A model generated the notes under the pieces. The model did no database searches and had not been told where the DNA came from. It was given only the letters and a program-made list of their open reading frames with translations. This document shows, piece after piece, positions 44,553 through 53,157 of a stretch of 64,000 bases of DNA (position 1 is its first letter; each line of letters starts with the position of its first letter). The position numbers and the translations under genes were made by a program. Source of the DNA: Streptosporangium saharense (lineage in GTDB: Bacteria; Actinomycetota; Actinomycetes; Streptosporangiales; Streptosporangiaceae); assembly GCF_014203715.1 (NCBI RefSeq), contig NZ_JACHJP010000009.1, positions 246,719 through 310,718 of the forward strand, given 5' to 3'.

Positions 44553-45150
44553 CCGCGACGCGGGCCGGATCAAGCTGCCCAAGGCGATCAAGATCCTGGT
44601 CGCGGGAGGCTTCGGCGCCGGGAAGACGACGCTGGTCGGCGCCGTCTCCGAGATAGCGCCGCTGAGCACCGAGGAGACCCTGACCAACAGGGGCGTCGGC
44701 ATCGACGACCTGTCGGGCGTCGAGAGCAAGCGGACGACCACGGTCGCCATGGACTTCGGCCGCATCACGATCGGCGACGCCTACCGGCTCTACCTCTTCG
44801 GCACCCCGGGCCAGGAACGCTTCTGGTTCCTGTGGGACGAGCTCGCGCTCGGCGCGCTCGGCGCCGTCGTCATCGCCGACACCCGCAGGCTGGCCGACTG
44901 CTTCCCCTCCCTCGACTACTTCGAGCGGCGCCAGACGCCCTTCATCGTCGCGGTCAACTGCTTCGACGGTGCCCGCCGCTACGACCTTGAGGAGGTACGG
45001 CTCGGCCTCACCCTCCACGAGGACATCCCGATCGTGATGTGCGACGCCAGGCAGCGGGAGTCGGGCAAGGAAGTGCTGATCGCCCTGGTCGAGCACGCGA
45101 TGAGGACACGTCTCGGCGCGACGGTCGGGGGCGACCCGCCCTCCCCATGA
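44533..45150 (+). CDS. Conservon small GTPase (CvnD type)
   Basis: 205-residue Ras-like ATP/GTP-binding protein. The P-loop GGFGAGKTTLVG is at about 25-36, the switch-II region is GTPGQERFWFLWDEL, and the specificity motif reads NCFD where classical GTPases have NKxD, as is usual for this family. The ATG lies inside the CvnC gene. It closes a complete CvnA-B-C-D set. In Streptomyces such operons are often joined to P450 or terpene genes, and here those genes lie just upstream. Confidence 0.92.
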   Translation: MDSVRSSRDAGRIKLPKAIKILVAGGFGAGKTTLVGAVSEIAPLSTEETLTNRGVGIDDLSGVESKRTTTVAMDFGRITIGDAYRLYLFGTPGQERFWFLWDELALGALGAVVIADTRRLADCFPSLDYFERRQTPFIVAVNCFDGARRYDLEEVRLGLTLHEDIPIVMCDARQRESGKEVLIALVEHAMRTRLGATVGGDPPSP

Positions 45151-45186
45151 GCGGCCCCGGCGGCCCCGGTCGCTAGTGTGGCCTGC

Positions 45187-45585
45187 GTGGTTCACCGAAC
45201 GCGGGCCGTCGCGGCCGTCCTGGCGGTCCTGCTGACCGGCCTGCTGGCAGGCGTCACCGGGTGCGGCGCCGGGGGCGCCGTCTACAACTTCGGCACGGTC
45301 GTGCACGGGGCCGCGGGGAAGACCGTGGAGGTCGGCCTCACCCCCGGCAGGCGCTTCTCCCTCGCCGTCACCGAGGGGACGGGTGGCTGGCGGCTCGCGG
45401 CCCTGCCGGACGCGAAGGTCGCCTCCTTCATCAGCGAGGAGCACCGGACGGAGGACGGGCACGAAACCCGATATTTCGTGTTCAACGCCAAATATCCCGG
45501 CACCGCCACCGTCACCCTCCTCGCCTGCGCCGACTGCGCGGACGAAGGACAGGGACGGGCGACCTTCAGGATCACCGTCACCTGA
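45187..45585 (+). CDS. Small secreted lipoprotein
   Basis: 132-residue protein with a clear lipoprotein signal: basic start (MVHRTRAV), hydrophobic core (AAVLAVLLTGLLAG) and VTGC with the lipid cysteine near residue 27. The mature domain is beta-rich, with two further cysteines in LLACADC that may pair or bind metal. No family was recognised. GTG at 45187 is chosen; another GTG three codons earlier is possible. It lies between the conservon and the PPK2 gene, with no visible link to either. Confidence 0.7.
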   Translation: MVHRTRAVAAVLAVLLTGLLAGVTGCGAGGAVYNFGTVVHGAAGKTVEVGLTPGRRFSLAVTEGTGGWRLAALPDAKVASFISEEHRTEDGHETRYFVFNAKYPGTATVTLLACADCADEGQGRATFRITVT

Positions 45586-45606
45586 CCTGGTGGCAGGCTG
45601 GGGGGC

Positions 45607-46338
45607 ATGAATCGCTTGTCTGAGGTCGATCTCTCCCAGAGGCTCTCCAAGAAGGAGGCCACGGAACGGCTCGACGCCGCCCTCGAACGGCTGCTGCGGC
45701 TGAGACTCCTGCTGGGCGGACAGATCGGCGAGCGCCGTATCGGCCCGCCGCTGTGCGTGGTCTTCGAGGGCTGGGACGCCTCGGGCAAGGGCGGGGCCAT
45801 CAAACGCCTCGTGCGCCCCCTCGACCCCCGGCACGTCCGGGTCGCCCAGTTCGCGGCGCCGACCTACGACGAGAAACGGCACCACTTCCTGTGGCGGTTC
45901 TGGCCGGTGCTGCCCGGCTGGGGCGGGATGACCGTGCTCGACCGCTCCTGGTACGGGCGGGTGCTGGTCGAACGGGTCGAGGGATTCGCCAGCGAGGAGC
46001 AGTGGTCGCGGGCCTACGACGAGATCGTGGAGTTCGAGCGGACCCTCGCCGCCGAGGGCATGATCATGGTCAAGTTCTGGATGCACGTCTCCCCCGAGGA
46101 GCAGCTGCGGCGCTTCGAGGACAGGGCGGGCGACCCGCTGCGGGTCTGGAAGCTGACCGACGAAGACTGGCGCAACCGCGACAAACGCCCGCAGTACGAG
46201 GCCGCCGTCGAGGAGATGCTCGCCCGCACCGACCAGCCCCAGGCCCCCTGGCACGTCGTCCCCGGCGACGACAAACGCCTGGCCCGCGTCGTGGTCGCGG
46301 AGACGGTCTGCGCCGCGATAGAGAAAGGGCTGTGCTGA
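45607..46338 (+). CDS. Polyphosphate kinase 2 family protein
   Basis: 243-residue PPK2-type nucleotide phosphotransferase. Walker A is GWDASGKGGAIKRL near residue 56, the lid/Walker B region is VLDRSWYGRVLVERVEG, and the C-terminal part has the family WKLTDEDWRNRDK and WHVVPGDDKRLAR segments. These enzymes use polyphosphate to phosphorylate nucleoside mono- or diphosphates. The subclass (AMP or ADP specific) cannot be fixed by eye. The gene is followed by an unusual structured region with several perfect hairpins. Confidence 0.9.
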   Translation: MNRLSEVDLSQRLSKKEATERLDAALERLLRLRLLLGGQIGERRIGPPLCVVFEGWDASGKGGAIKRLVRPLDPRHVRVAQFAAPTYDEKRHHFLWRFWPVLPGWGGMTVLDRSWYGRVLVERVEGFASEEQWSRAYDEIVEFERTLAAEGMIMVKFWMHVSPEEQLRRFEDRAGDPLRVWKLTDEDWRNRDKRPQYEAAVEEMLARTDQPQAPWHVVPGDDKRLARVVVAETVCAAIEKGLC

Positions 46339-46340
46339 TT

Positions 46341-46493
46341 GCGACGCCTTCGGCGTCGCGGGCTTGGGCTGTGCTTGCTTTGCGGCGCCTGGCGGCGCCG
46401 CAGGGCTTGGGCGCCTGAAGTCGGTGACTTCCCTCGTCGCTCCTCCGCTTCGCTCCGTCGCTCCTCAGTCCAGCTCACCGACGCGCCCAAGCC
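46341..46493. repeat. Structured non-coding region with nested inverted repeats
   Basis: Three features in 150 bases. GCGACGCC-ttc-GGCGTCGC (46341-46359), a stem capped by a C(UUCG)G-type loop right after the PPK2 stop, fits a terminator. GCGGCGCC-tggc-GGCGCCGC (46382-46401) is a second stem. Long outer arms GGCTTGGGCGC plus GTCGGTGA (46404-46427) pair with TCACCGAC plus GCGCCCAAGCC (46475-46493), with a 5-nt bulge. The loop contains near-repeats of cgtcgctcct. No protein-like frame is seen. Confidence 0.6.
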
Positions 46494-46552
46494 GGAAACT
46501 CCTCACGCACGGCACCGGTAAAGCACAAGCGAAACTCTTCACTCTGGGGTGG

Positions 46553-47176
46553 TTACAGATCCAGGTCTGAGGGGGCGAAGCGGTCGCGGAGGAAGCGGCC
46601 GTGGTCTCTCAGGGCCTGTTCGTCGCCTCTGTGTACGGCCTGGGCCACCTCGCCCAGTTTGGTCTCCAGCAGGCCGAGCTGGGCGAGCAGTTCCTCGTGG
46701 GCGCTGCGCTCGCGCTCCGAGCGGCGGGTCAGCGCGTAGGAGCGGGGCAGGTTGGCGTAGGCCTCCAGGCTGGAGGGCAGGTAGTCGCGGACCGTCTGGG
46801 AGACGACGTGCAGGTGGTCGGGGGAGGTGGTCAGCGCCTCCGCCCTGCCCAGGATGCCGCCGAGCACCTCGGCCAGGGCGTTCACCCTGGACCGCACGTC
46901 CTCGGGGAAGCGCGAGGAGTCCCGCACCTTGCGCAGCAGCGCGTCGAGGTCGGTCCTGAGCAGGCCCGCCTCGACCTCGGCGTGCGTGACGGCCAGCCTG
47001 ATCCGCTCCGGCGGGGCGAGCAGTGCGCCGACGCCGTACAGACCGGCGACGACCAGCGGCCAGAACGCGCCCGCCAGGCCGAGCAGGTGGGCGCCGAGAC
47101 CGGCCAGGGCCAGGACGCACCCGGCGATGTTCCTGGTCGAGCCGAGATACCTCAGCACCCGGTCACTGGTAGCCAC
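46553..47176 (-). CDS. Two-TM membrane protein of the TelA-VWA operon
   Basis: 207-residue protein. Two closely spaced membrane helices near residues 17-50 (IAGCVLALAGLGAHLLGLAG, FWPLVVAGLYGVGAL) are followed by a long helical cytoplasmic region with coiled-coil character (HAEVEAGLLRTDLDALLRKV, ERERSAHEELLAQLGLLETK). GTG start, overlapping the VWA lipoprotein gene by 14 bp. The last gene of a four-gene minus-strand operon. It may tether the TelA-like protein to the membrane, an inference from context. No named family was recognised with certainty. Confidence 0.78.
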   Translation of the reverse strand: MATSDRVLRYLGSTRNIAGCVLALAGLGAHLLGLAGAFWPLVVAGLYGVGALLAPPERIRLAVTHAEVEAGLLRTDLDALLRKVRDSSRFPEDVRSRVNALAEVLGGILGRAEALTTSPDHLHVVSQTVRDYLPSSLEAYANLPRSYALTRRSERERSAHEELLAQLGLLETKLGEVAQAVHRGDEQALRDHGRFLRDRFAPSDLDL

Positions 47177-48740
47177 GGATCTCCTTGAAGGCCGCGGCCA
47201 GCGACCCGCCCCGGGCGTCGAAGACGGCGCCGCCGGTCAGCGTGGCGATCTGCCTCATCTCCTCGACGTCGCTGTCGCCGAACAGCACCACGAACGTCCT
47301 GGTCCGCCGCTGGCCCTCGGGAAGGGCCCGGTAGAAGGCGGCGAAGTCGTCGTAGGAGATGCCGTCGGTGTTCTCGCCGTCGGTCATCAGCACCACCGAG
47401 GTGTAACGCCCGTCGTTTGCCGTCGCCGCCGCCTGCTGGTAGGCGGTGCGCAGCCCCTCGAAGATCGCCGTCCCGCCCTCGGTCCGCAGGCCCTGCGCGT
47501 AGGCCCTGATCTCGTCGAGGACCGGCCTGGGGTTGCCCTCGGGCAGGGTGAACGACCTCGGCTGCCCGACCGAGCCGCTGAACGGGATCATGATCACGTT
47601 CTCCCGGTCGCGGAAGCGGGAGAACGTGCCGGAGGCCGAGGTGTCGGCGCCGGTCAGGGTGACCAGCGCCCGGCGCAGGTTCTCGATCCTGTCGCCCTGC
47701 ATCGAGCCCGAGGTGTCCAGCACGAACAGGGCACGGGAGGGGACGCGCGCCTCGTCGAGGTAGGCGGTGATCAGCCCGTCGGCGGTGCTCCTGCGGTTGG
47801 GGAAGGGCAGTTCGAGCAGCGGCGCGGTGCCGAACTCCGGTCCGGGCCGCACCTCGGGTACGGCGGGCCGCCTGTGGGTCGTGGTCATGATCCGCCGCTG
47901 CGTGTCCGGGGTGCGCAGCCAGGCGGTCAGCCTGCCGTACAGCTCACGCTTGTCCGTGGTGGCCGAGGCCAGCAGGGTCAGTGGGTAGTCGGCGGTGACC
48001 ACCCCGTCGCTGGGGTAGACCAGGCTCAGTCCCTTGACGCCGAGCAGCACCGACTCGTAGTTCACCAGGCCGTCGACCCCGCCGTCCCTGGCGTAGGCCT
48101 CGGCCAGCCAGCCCGAGGAGCCCGAGGTCAGCCGCTGGGCGGAGAAGAACTCCTTCAGCCTGGGCGTGACCGCCGTGACCTGCTCGGGGCTCAAAGCCTC
48201 CCCGGCGTCGGACAGCGCCGCCGCCACCCCGACAAGAGCGGAGAAACCGGAGTTGGACGAGGCGGGGTTGCTCATGCCGAAGGTGAAGCGCCCCTGGCGG
48301 GCGGCGTTCGCGATCTGCTCCCAGCTGACCGGTTTGCCCTCCCAGCCGAGCTCCTTCACCTTGGCCGTCCTGAGACCGAGCAGCACGGGGGAGGACATGA
48401 TCTTGGTCTCGGTGGACAGACGGCCCTTGGCGCCGTCGATCAGCGACAGGTAGCGGTTCGAGGAGAACCAGATCGCGTCGTAGGAGCCGTCGGCGTCGCC
48501 CCTGGCCACCTGCTCGGCGCCGTCCAGGGTGCCGGTGTAGGAGATCCGCACCTTCACCCCCGACTGCCGCAGCATCGGTTCGAGGTCCTTGACCTCGCTC
48601 CCGGCCAGCACCCTGAGCACGTCCGGCCCGTCCTCGACCGGGTCCCCGGAGCCCCCGGCGCCGGTCGAGCAGGCAGCCAGCGCGGTGGTCACGCCGACGA
48701 GGGCGAGTGCCGCCGCGAGCCGGGCCGTACGGCGGCTCAC
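47163..48740 (-). CDS. Lipoprotein with solute-binding and VWA domains
   Basis: 525-residue secreted lipoprotein: signal with LAAC lipobox near residue 23. An N-terminal periplasmic-binding-protein-like region (about 35-300) has SYTGTLDGAEQVARGDADGS and GMSNPASSNSGFSALVG. A C-terminal von Willebrand A domain has an intact MIDAS: DTSGS at about 342-346, later TEGGTAIFEG and MTDGENTDG. The fusion of a solute-binding fold with a metal-dependent adhesion domain points to ligand or protein binding outside the cell. The GTG start overlaps the TelA stop by 4 bp. Confidence 0.85.
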   Translation of the reverse strand: MSRRTARLAAALALVGVTTALAACSTGAGGSGDPVEDGPDVLRVLAGSEVKDLEPMLRQSGVKVRISYTGTLDGAEQVARGDADGSYDAIWFSSNRYLSLIDGAKGRLSTETKIMSSPVLLGLRTAKVKELGWEGKPVSWEQIANAARQGRFTFGMSNPASSNSGFSALVGVAAALSDAGEALSPEQVTAVTPRLKEFFSAQRLTSGSSGWLAEAYARDGGVDGLVNYESVLLGVKGLSLVYPSDGVVTADYPLTLLASATTDKRELYGRLTAWLRTPDTQRRIMTTTHRRPAVPEVRPGPEFGTAPLLELPFPNRRSTADGLITAYLDEARVPSRALFVLDTSGSMQGDRIENLRRALVTLTGADTSASGTFSRFRDRENVIMIPFSGSVGQPRSFTLPEGNPRPVLDEIRAYAQGLRTEGGTAIFEGLRTAYQQAAATANDGRYTSVVLMTDGENTDGISYDDFAAFYRALPEGQRRTRTFVVLFGDSDVEEMRQIATLTGGAVFDARGGSLAAAFKEIRGYQ

Positions 48741-49894
48741 GAGGGGGTCCTCTCGGCGCGTTCGAGGTAGGTCCTGGCGTGCGCCAGCTCGGTGTTGAGG
48801 CTCTCCACGGTGGTCGCCATGCTCTCCACGGCCTGTGACCTGAAGCCGTCGATCATGTCCATGGTCGCGTAGACGTTGTCGAAGGCCCTGCGCAGCGCGT
48901 CCATGTCCACGACCGTCGAGGCCGCCTGGTTCTGGATGGCCCCCGCCTGGGTGCGCAGCATCTCGCTGGTCGCCAGGATCAGGTCGCTGGTCGTCGCGTT
49001 GAGCGCGGTGATCTGGTCGAGCACCAGCTTCTGGTTGGTCAGCGCCTGGGCGACGGTCACCGCGGTGCGCAGCGCGGCGACCGTCGTGGTCGTCGCGCGG
49101 TCGACGCCCTTGCTGAGCTCCAGGTTGTTCTTGCGGACCAGTTCGAGGGCCAGGTAACCCTGAACGGAGACCGCGAGCTGGGTGAGGATGTCCTGGTGGC
49201 GCTGCCGTACGGTGAACAGGGCGTCGGAGCGCAGCGCGGTCGCCTTCTCCGGGTCGGCGGCGTCCAGGGTGAGCAGGCGGTCCTCGATCTCCCGGTCGAG
49301 CGTGGCGGCCATCACGGCGTACTCCTGCAGGCGGGTCATCGCCTCCCACAGGTTGGCCTTCTCGCCCTCGATCGCGGCGTTGTCCTTCAGCAGCTCGTCC
49401 TGGCCGGACTTCAGCGCCCTGATGATGTCGTCCAGGTGCTTCTGAGCCGAGCGGTACCTCGCGAAGTAGTCACGCAGCCGGTCGCCGAACGGGATGAGCC
49501 CGAGCAGCCTGCGCGTGCCGCTCGCCGCCTGCCTGGGGTCGAGGTCCACCACGGTACGGCGCAGCGCCACCAGTTGGCCGGCCACCCGGCCCTGGGCGTC
49601 GGCGCTCTCGCCCTTCGCCGAGGCCAGGGCGGTCACCGGGCGCTTGAGCATCCGGTTGGCCACCTGGGAGGCGGAGCGGATCTCGCCGTCGCCCATGGAG
49701 GAGATGTCGTGCACCTTGCGGGTGAAGTCCGGCGCCCTGTGGTCGAGCGCGGTCAGCTCCTCGGCGAAGCGCCGCGCCTTGGCGGCGAGTTCGTCGGCGC
49801 GGCCCTCCGCCAGGGGCAGCATGGTCGCCGCCGCCGACGGGGAGACGGCGGTGACCGGGGCGGGGGGTGTGAGGACCAGGTCGTTCTCGGTCAC
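48737..49894 (-). CDS. TelA-family (toxic anion resistance) protein
   Basis: 385-residue helical protein of the TelA family, named for tellurite resistance. The typical pattern is seen in LLGLIPFGDRLRDYFARYRS near residue 130, ALKSGQDELLKDNAAIEGEK near 160, and the C-terminal VSVQGYLALELVRKNNLELS with ATTTTVAALRTAVTVAQALT. It is cytoplasmic and rich in coiled coil. Although the family name suggests tellurite, many members act in general stress or membrane-linked processes. GTG start three bases from the end of the upstream binding-protein gene. Confidence 0.87.
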   Translation of the reverse strand: MTENDLVLTPPAPVTAVSPSAAATMLPLAEGRADELAAKARRFAEELTALDHRAPDFTRKVHDISSMGDGEIRSASQVANRMLKRPVTALASAKGESADAQGRVAGQLVALRRTVVDLDPRQAASGTRRLLGLIPFGDRLRDYFARYRSAQKHLDDIIRALKSGQDELLKDNAAIEGEKANLWEAMTRLQEYAVMAATLDREIEDRLLTLDAADPEKATALRSDALFTVRQRHQDILTQLAVSVQGYLALELVRKNNLELSKGVDRATTTTVAALRTAVTVAQALTNQKLVLDQITALNATTSDLILATSEMLRTQAGAIQNQAASTVVDMDALRRAFDNVYATMDMIDGFRSQAVESMATTVESLNTELAHARTYLERAERTPS

Positions 49895-49896
49895 CT

Positions 49897-51027
49897 TCAG
49901 CGCACTCCTCTCGGGCTCTCCTGCTGCGGTACGGCTCCGCTGGCGTACAGCCGGTCGATGTTCGAGATGAGCCCCTCCAGGTGCTCGTAGGTGGGAGGTT
50001 CGACCACGTCGACCAGGTCGCGTGCCGCCGGAGCCCCATGCTTGGCGACCAGGCCGTTGAAGGCCGCGGGGTCGGCGGTGCGGAAGCCGTACCGGGCGGC
50101 CAGGTTCCGCAGTTCGGGGTCCTCGGTCAGCAGCTGCCCGACCTTCGAGCCGTCCGCGGTGAGGGGCACCAGCGTGTGCTTGCTCAGCACGGTCGGCGAC
50201 GGGTAGAGCAGCCGCATCCCGGGTTTGATCGAGCCGTCCCCCGCGAAGACGCGGGAGAGGTACTGGGCCTCGTAGATCATGACCATCGGCGTCTTGCCGG
50301 ACCCCATCACCAGGTAGTCGTCGAAGGGGGCCTCGGAGGAGGCCTGGGAGTAGCCCTGGTCGAGGAAGATCGGCGCCACGGACCTGGCGACCTTGGTGAC
50401 CTGCCCGGTGTTGTTGACCACGTCCTCGCCGTTGGCGACGTAGCTGGTGATGGCGAGATACATGGCGGCGGAGTTGGAGGTCCTGACGTCGGTCGTGGTC
50501 AGCAGCACCCGCTTGCGCGCCGGGTAGGCGGTGTTGCCGGGGAGTTTGTCCCACCGAGTGCCCTTGGCGGCCAGGTCGAGATACTTGGCGACGTCGAACA
50601 CCTGGTAGCCCCGGCCCGAGTCGCGCACCAGGCCCGCCCCGGTCAGCAGGTCGGCGATCGGCTGGAAGGTCGCGATGGCCATGGGGGAGTAGAAGGGGGA
50701 GAAGACGGTGGCGACCCCGCGGTCCTTCCTGATCTTCTCGGCGGCGGGGAGACTCGAAGGAAAGGCGAACGCGTAGCCGTCGAGTTTGACCTCGGTCGCG
50801 ATCTGCCGTGACCCCGCGGTGTCCACCTCGACCCGCAGTCCGTGTTTGGCGAACGCCGCGCGGACCAGGGGGTCGTCGAAGAAGGGCTTCTTCTCGGAAC
50901 CGATCACCCCGCGCACCGCGACCGGCCCGCCACCTGCGCCTTCGCCGTTTCTGTTGCCCAGGACGACGGCCACCACGACCACGGCGCCGAGCAGCAGCGC
51001 GAGGGCGACACCGATCGACCGTTTCAT
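49897..51027 (-). CDS. Membrane-anchored solute-binding-protein-like protein
   Basis: 376-residue protein with an N-terminal signal anchor (MKRSIGVALALLLGAVVVVA) and no lipobox cysteine. The body resembles a type II periplasmic-binding fold (RGVIGSEKKPFFDDPLVRAA, YLAITSYVANGEDVVNN, MIYEAQYLSRVF). There is no ABC permease or ATPase next to it, so it is probably not a simple importer component. It heads the operon with the TelA and VWA genes. The ATG has GGGGTGGA upstream. The substrate is unknown. Confidence 0.8.
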   Translation of the reverse strand: MKRSIGVALALLLGAVVVVAVVLGNRNGEGAGGGPVAVRGVIGSEKKPFFDDPLVRAAFAKHGLRVEVDTAGSRQIATEVKLDGYAFAFPSSLPAAEKIRKDRGVATVFSPFYSPMAIATFQPIADLLTGAGLVRDSGRGYQVFDVAKYLDLAAKGTRWDKLPGNTAYPARKRVLLTTTDVRTSNSAAMYLAITSYVANGEDVVNNTGQVTKVARSVAPIFLDQGYSQASSEAPFDDYLVMGSGKTPMVMIYEAQYLSRVFAGDGSIKPGMRLLYPSPTVLSKHTLVPLTADGSKVGQLLTEDPELRNLAARYGFRTADPAAFNGLVAKHGAPAARDLVDVVEPPTYEHLEGLISNIDRLYASGAVPQQESPRGVR

Positions 51028-51159
51028 TCCACCCCATTTCTGGAAATAGCATCTCCTGTTGGAATTATGTGAGGAGGGGAAACGGGCGCGCGCCGGATGC
51101 CGGGGTATGCATGAGAATTAAGGAGCCATTCATTCTTTCGTCATCTGGAAAGGGCGGCC

Positions 51160-51756
51160 ATGCGACTGAGGTCACGGCTGGGCACGCTGGACCGGCGGGT
51201 GTTCACGGCGGTCGCGGGCGCCAGGCTCCCCGGCCTCGAACGGCTCATGCCGGGCCTGTCGCGGGCGGCCGACCACTCGCTGCTGTGGGCGGGGGTCGCC
51301 GGGGGGTGCGCGCTCAGCGGGCACGTGTCGCTGCGCCGCGCGGCCACCCGGGGGATGATCGCCATCGGCGTGGCCAGCCCGACGGTGAACCTGGTCTGCA
51401 AGCGCCTTTTCGGCCGGTCGAGGCCCTCCCTGGACGGCTTCCCGCTGGCCCGGCTGATCAGGGTGCCCACCTCGACGTCGTTCCCGTCGGGGCACGCGGC
51501 CTCCGCCGCCGCCTTCGCCACCGCCGTGGCGATGGAGGCGCCGCTGCTCGTCACCGCCCCCGTCGCGCTGCTCGCCGCGGCGGTCTGCTTCTCGCGCGTC
51601 TACACCGGCGTGCACTACCCGGGCGACGTGTTCGCGGGGGCCGGGATCGGGATGGCGGCCGGGGTGCTGACCGGGCGGCTGTGGCCCGTCCGACATGGGG
51701 AGTACATCAGGGAAACGGCTCCAGGAACCGTTATAAACCCGGCGGAGGATGACTGA
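51160..51756 (+). CDS. PAP2-family membrane phosphatase
   Basis: 198-residue membrane protein with four to five helices. The three-part PAP2 signature is complete: K-R-L-F-G-R-S-R-P near residue 82, SFPSGHA near 110 with the catalytic His, and SRVYTGVHYPGDV near 147. Such enzymes dephosphorylate phosphatidic acid, undecaprenyl diphosphate or related lipid phosphates at the outer membrane face. The ATG is preceded by GGAAAGGG. It diverges from the binding-protein gene at 51027. The exact lipid substrate cannot be read off. Confidence 0.9.
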   Translation: MRLRSRLGTLDRRVFTAVAGARLPGLERLMPGLSRAADHSLLWAGVAGGCALSGHVSLRRAATRGMIAIGVASPTVNLVCKRLFGRSRPSLDGFPLARLIRVPTSTSFPSGHAASAAAFATAVAMEAPLLVTAPVALLAAAVCFSRVYTGVHYPGDVFAGAGIGMAAGVLTGRLWPVRHGEYIRETAPGTVINPAEDD

Positions 51757-51808
51757 TCGGGTTTTTCACGTTTGACGGGTCGTGACAGGCCCGGCGATAG
51801 TGGGGCAG

Positions 51809-52789
51809 GTGACTGCCCCCCGACTGATCTCCTGCGCCGTGGTCACCACGTTGGCCCTGAGCGCCTGCACCACAGCCGGTTCGAACGACCCCGTCGTCGG
51901 CGGCCCGACCGCGGGCGGTGTGGTCGGGCAGGGATCCGCCCCCGTCGTGGGATCGGACCCGGCCACCGCGCCGACGGTCGTCGAGCTGACGGCCGAGGCC
52001 TACCGCGCCGAGCTGGACAGGGCACGCGGCCCGATCAGAGACGCGATAAAGAAGCTGAACGACACCGGAGGCAAGGGCCTCGACGACAGGCTCGGACGGA
52101 CGGTCTCCGCGATGGAGAGCGCCGTCTCGGGGCTGGAGGTGCTCGTCCCGCCGTCCTCGGTCAAGGTCCAGCACGGCAACTACGTGGGCGCGCTCAGAAG
52201 CCTCACGAGCGCGCTGTCCGACGCCAAGGAGGACGTCGCGGCGCAGGACGTGTGCACCGGGCCCGCCGTGCTGACGGGGGCCGACGAGATCGGCCGCGTC
52301 TCACCGGTGCGCGACAGCGCGCGGGCGCTGGCCAGCCTCGGCGACTACCCGGCCGACGTCGTCTCCGTGAAGATCAGCGGTGAGCGGTCGCGACGCCTGG
52401 GCAACGGCTCCTTCATCTCCTCGGAGAGCCGCCCGGGACGCGCCTACCTCGAACTGAAGAACGGCAACAACCGGGACGCGGTCGTCGTGCTCACGCGCGG
52501 CAAGAAGAAGGTGATCAGCGTCTACGTCCGCAAGAAGTCGACGTTCAAGGTCAGGGGGGTGCGGGACGGCACGTACAAGGTCTACTACACCCTCGGCGTC
52601 GACTGGGACTCCAGGGCCCGCGCCTTCAGCCGCTCGTGCACCTTCGAGCAGTTCGGCAAGTCCGTCAGGTTCAGGACGACCAGAACCTGGTCGCAGATCC
52701 GCTGGACCAACTGGACGCTGACCCTAAACGCCGTCGTCGGCGGCACCGTACGGCCCAAGCACATCAAGCCGAACGAGTTCCCCAGCTAA
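51809..52789 (+). CDS. Secreted lipoprotein of unknown function
   Basis: 326-residue protein. A lipoprotein signal (MTAPRLISCAVVTTLALSAC) ends in the lipid cysteine near residue 20. A Gly/Ser/Pro linker and a helical region (residues about 55-140, with basic heptads) precede a beta-rich C-terminal domain containing YLELKNGNNRDAVVVLTRGK and a CTFEQF segment. No family recognised. GTG at 51809 is used because it gives a standard signal peptide; GTG at 51782 is possible. The 3' end is followed at once by a strong bidirectional terminator. Confidence 0.75.
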   Translation: MTAPRLISCAVVTTLALSACTTAGSNDPVVGGPTAGGVVGQGSAPVVGSDPATAPTVVELTAEAYRAELDRARGPIRDAIKKLNDTGGKGLDDRLGRTVSAMESAVSGLEVLVPPSSVKVQHGNYVGALRSLTSALSDAKEDVAAQDVCTGPAVLTGADEIGRVSPVRDSARALASLGDYPADVVSVKISGERSRRLGNGSFISSESRPGRAYLELKNGNNRDAVVVLTRGKKKVISVYVRKKSTFKVRGVRDGTYKVYYTLGVDWDSRARAFSRSCTFEQFGKSVRFRTTRTWSQIRWTNWTLTLNAVVGGTVRPKHIKPNEFPS

Positions 52790-52791
52790 CG

Positions 52792-52835
52792 ACGAAAGGA
52801 CCGCGGTCTCCGTCGCGAGACCGCGGTCCTTTCGT
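52792..52835. terminator. Bidirectional terminator hairpin
   Basis: Perfect 19-bp stem, ACGAAAGGACCGCGGTCTC at 52792-52810 and its complement at 52817-52835, six-base loop. It separates two convergent genes, the lipoprotein and the zinc-ribbon protein. Confidence 0.85.
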
Positions 52836-52844
52836 TCGGACGTG

Positions 52845-53111
52845 TCAGCTGGAGAAGAGCATGCCCACCCAGCTGCGGCGGTGGTGGCCGTAGTGGCCGC
52901 CGTGGTGCGGCGCGCCCCAGCCAGGAGCCCCGTGGTGCATCGGGGGCGGCGGAGGCGGCGGGGGAGCGGCGTGGTACTGGTTCTCGAACCGGGTCAGCGT
53001 CTCCAGCTCGCCGTAGTCCAGGAAGATGCCGCGACAACTGTCGCACTGGTCGATGTGGACACCGTTGCGCTCATAGGTGCGCATGTTGCCCCGACACTTC
53101 GGGCACTGCAT
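52845..53111 (-). CDS. Small TFIIB-type zinc-ribbon protein
   Basis: 88-residue protein. The N-terminal zinc ribbon (zf-TFIIB) is complete: C-P-K-C near residue 3 and C-D-S-C near 22, followed by the typical GIFLDYGELETL. The rest is a low-complexity tail: a run of eight prolines and a His/Gly-rich stretch (MHHGAPGWGAPHHGGHYGHH) that might bind metal. The ATG at 53111 has AAGGAGATC upstream. Proteins of this type are common, with no fixed function. Confidence 0.85.
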   Translation of the reverse strand: MQCPKCRGNMRTYERNGVHIDQCDSCRGIFLDYGELETLTRFENQYHAAPPPPPPPPMHHGAPGWGAPHHGGHYGHHRRSWVGMLFSS

Positions 53112-53157
53112 CTGGCCGATCTCCTTGTCCTGGGGTTGCGTTTGGCGTAACCACAAC

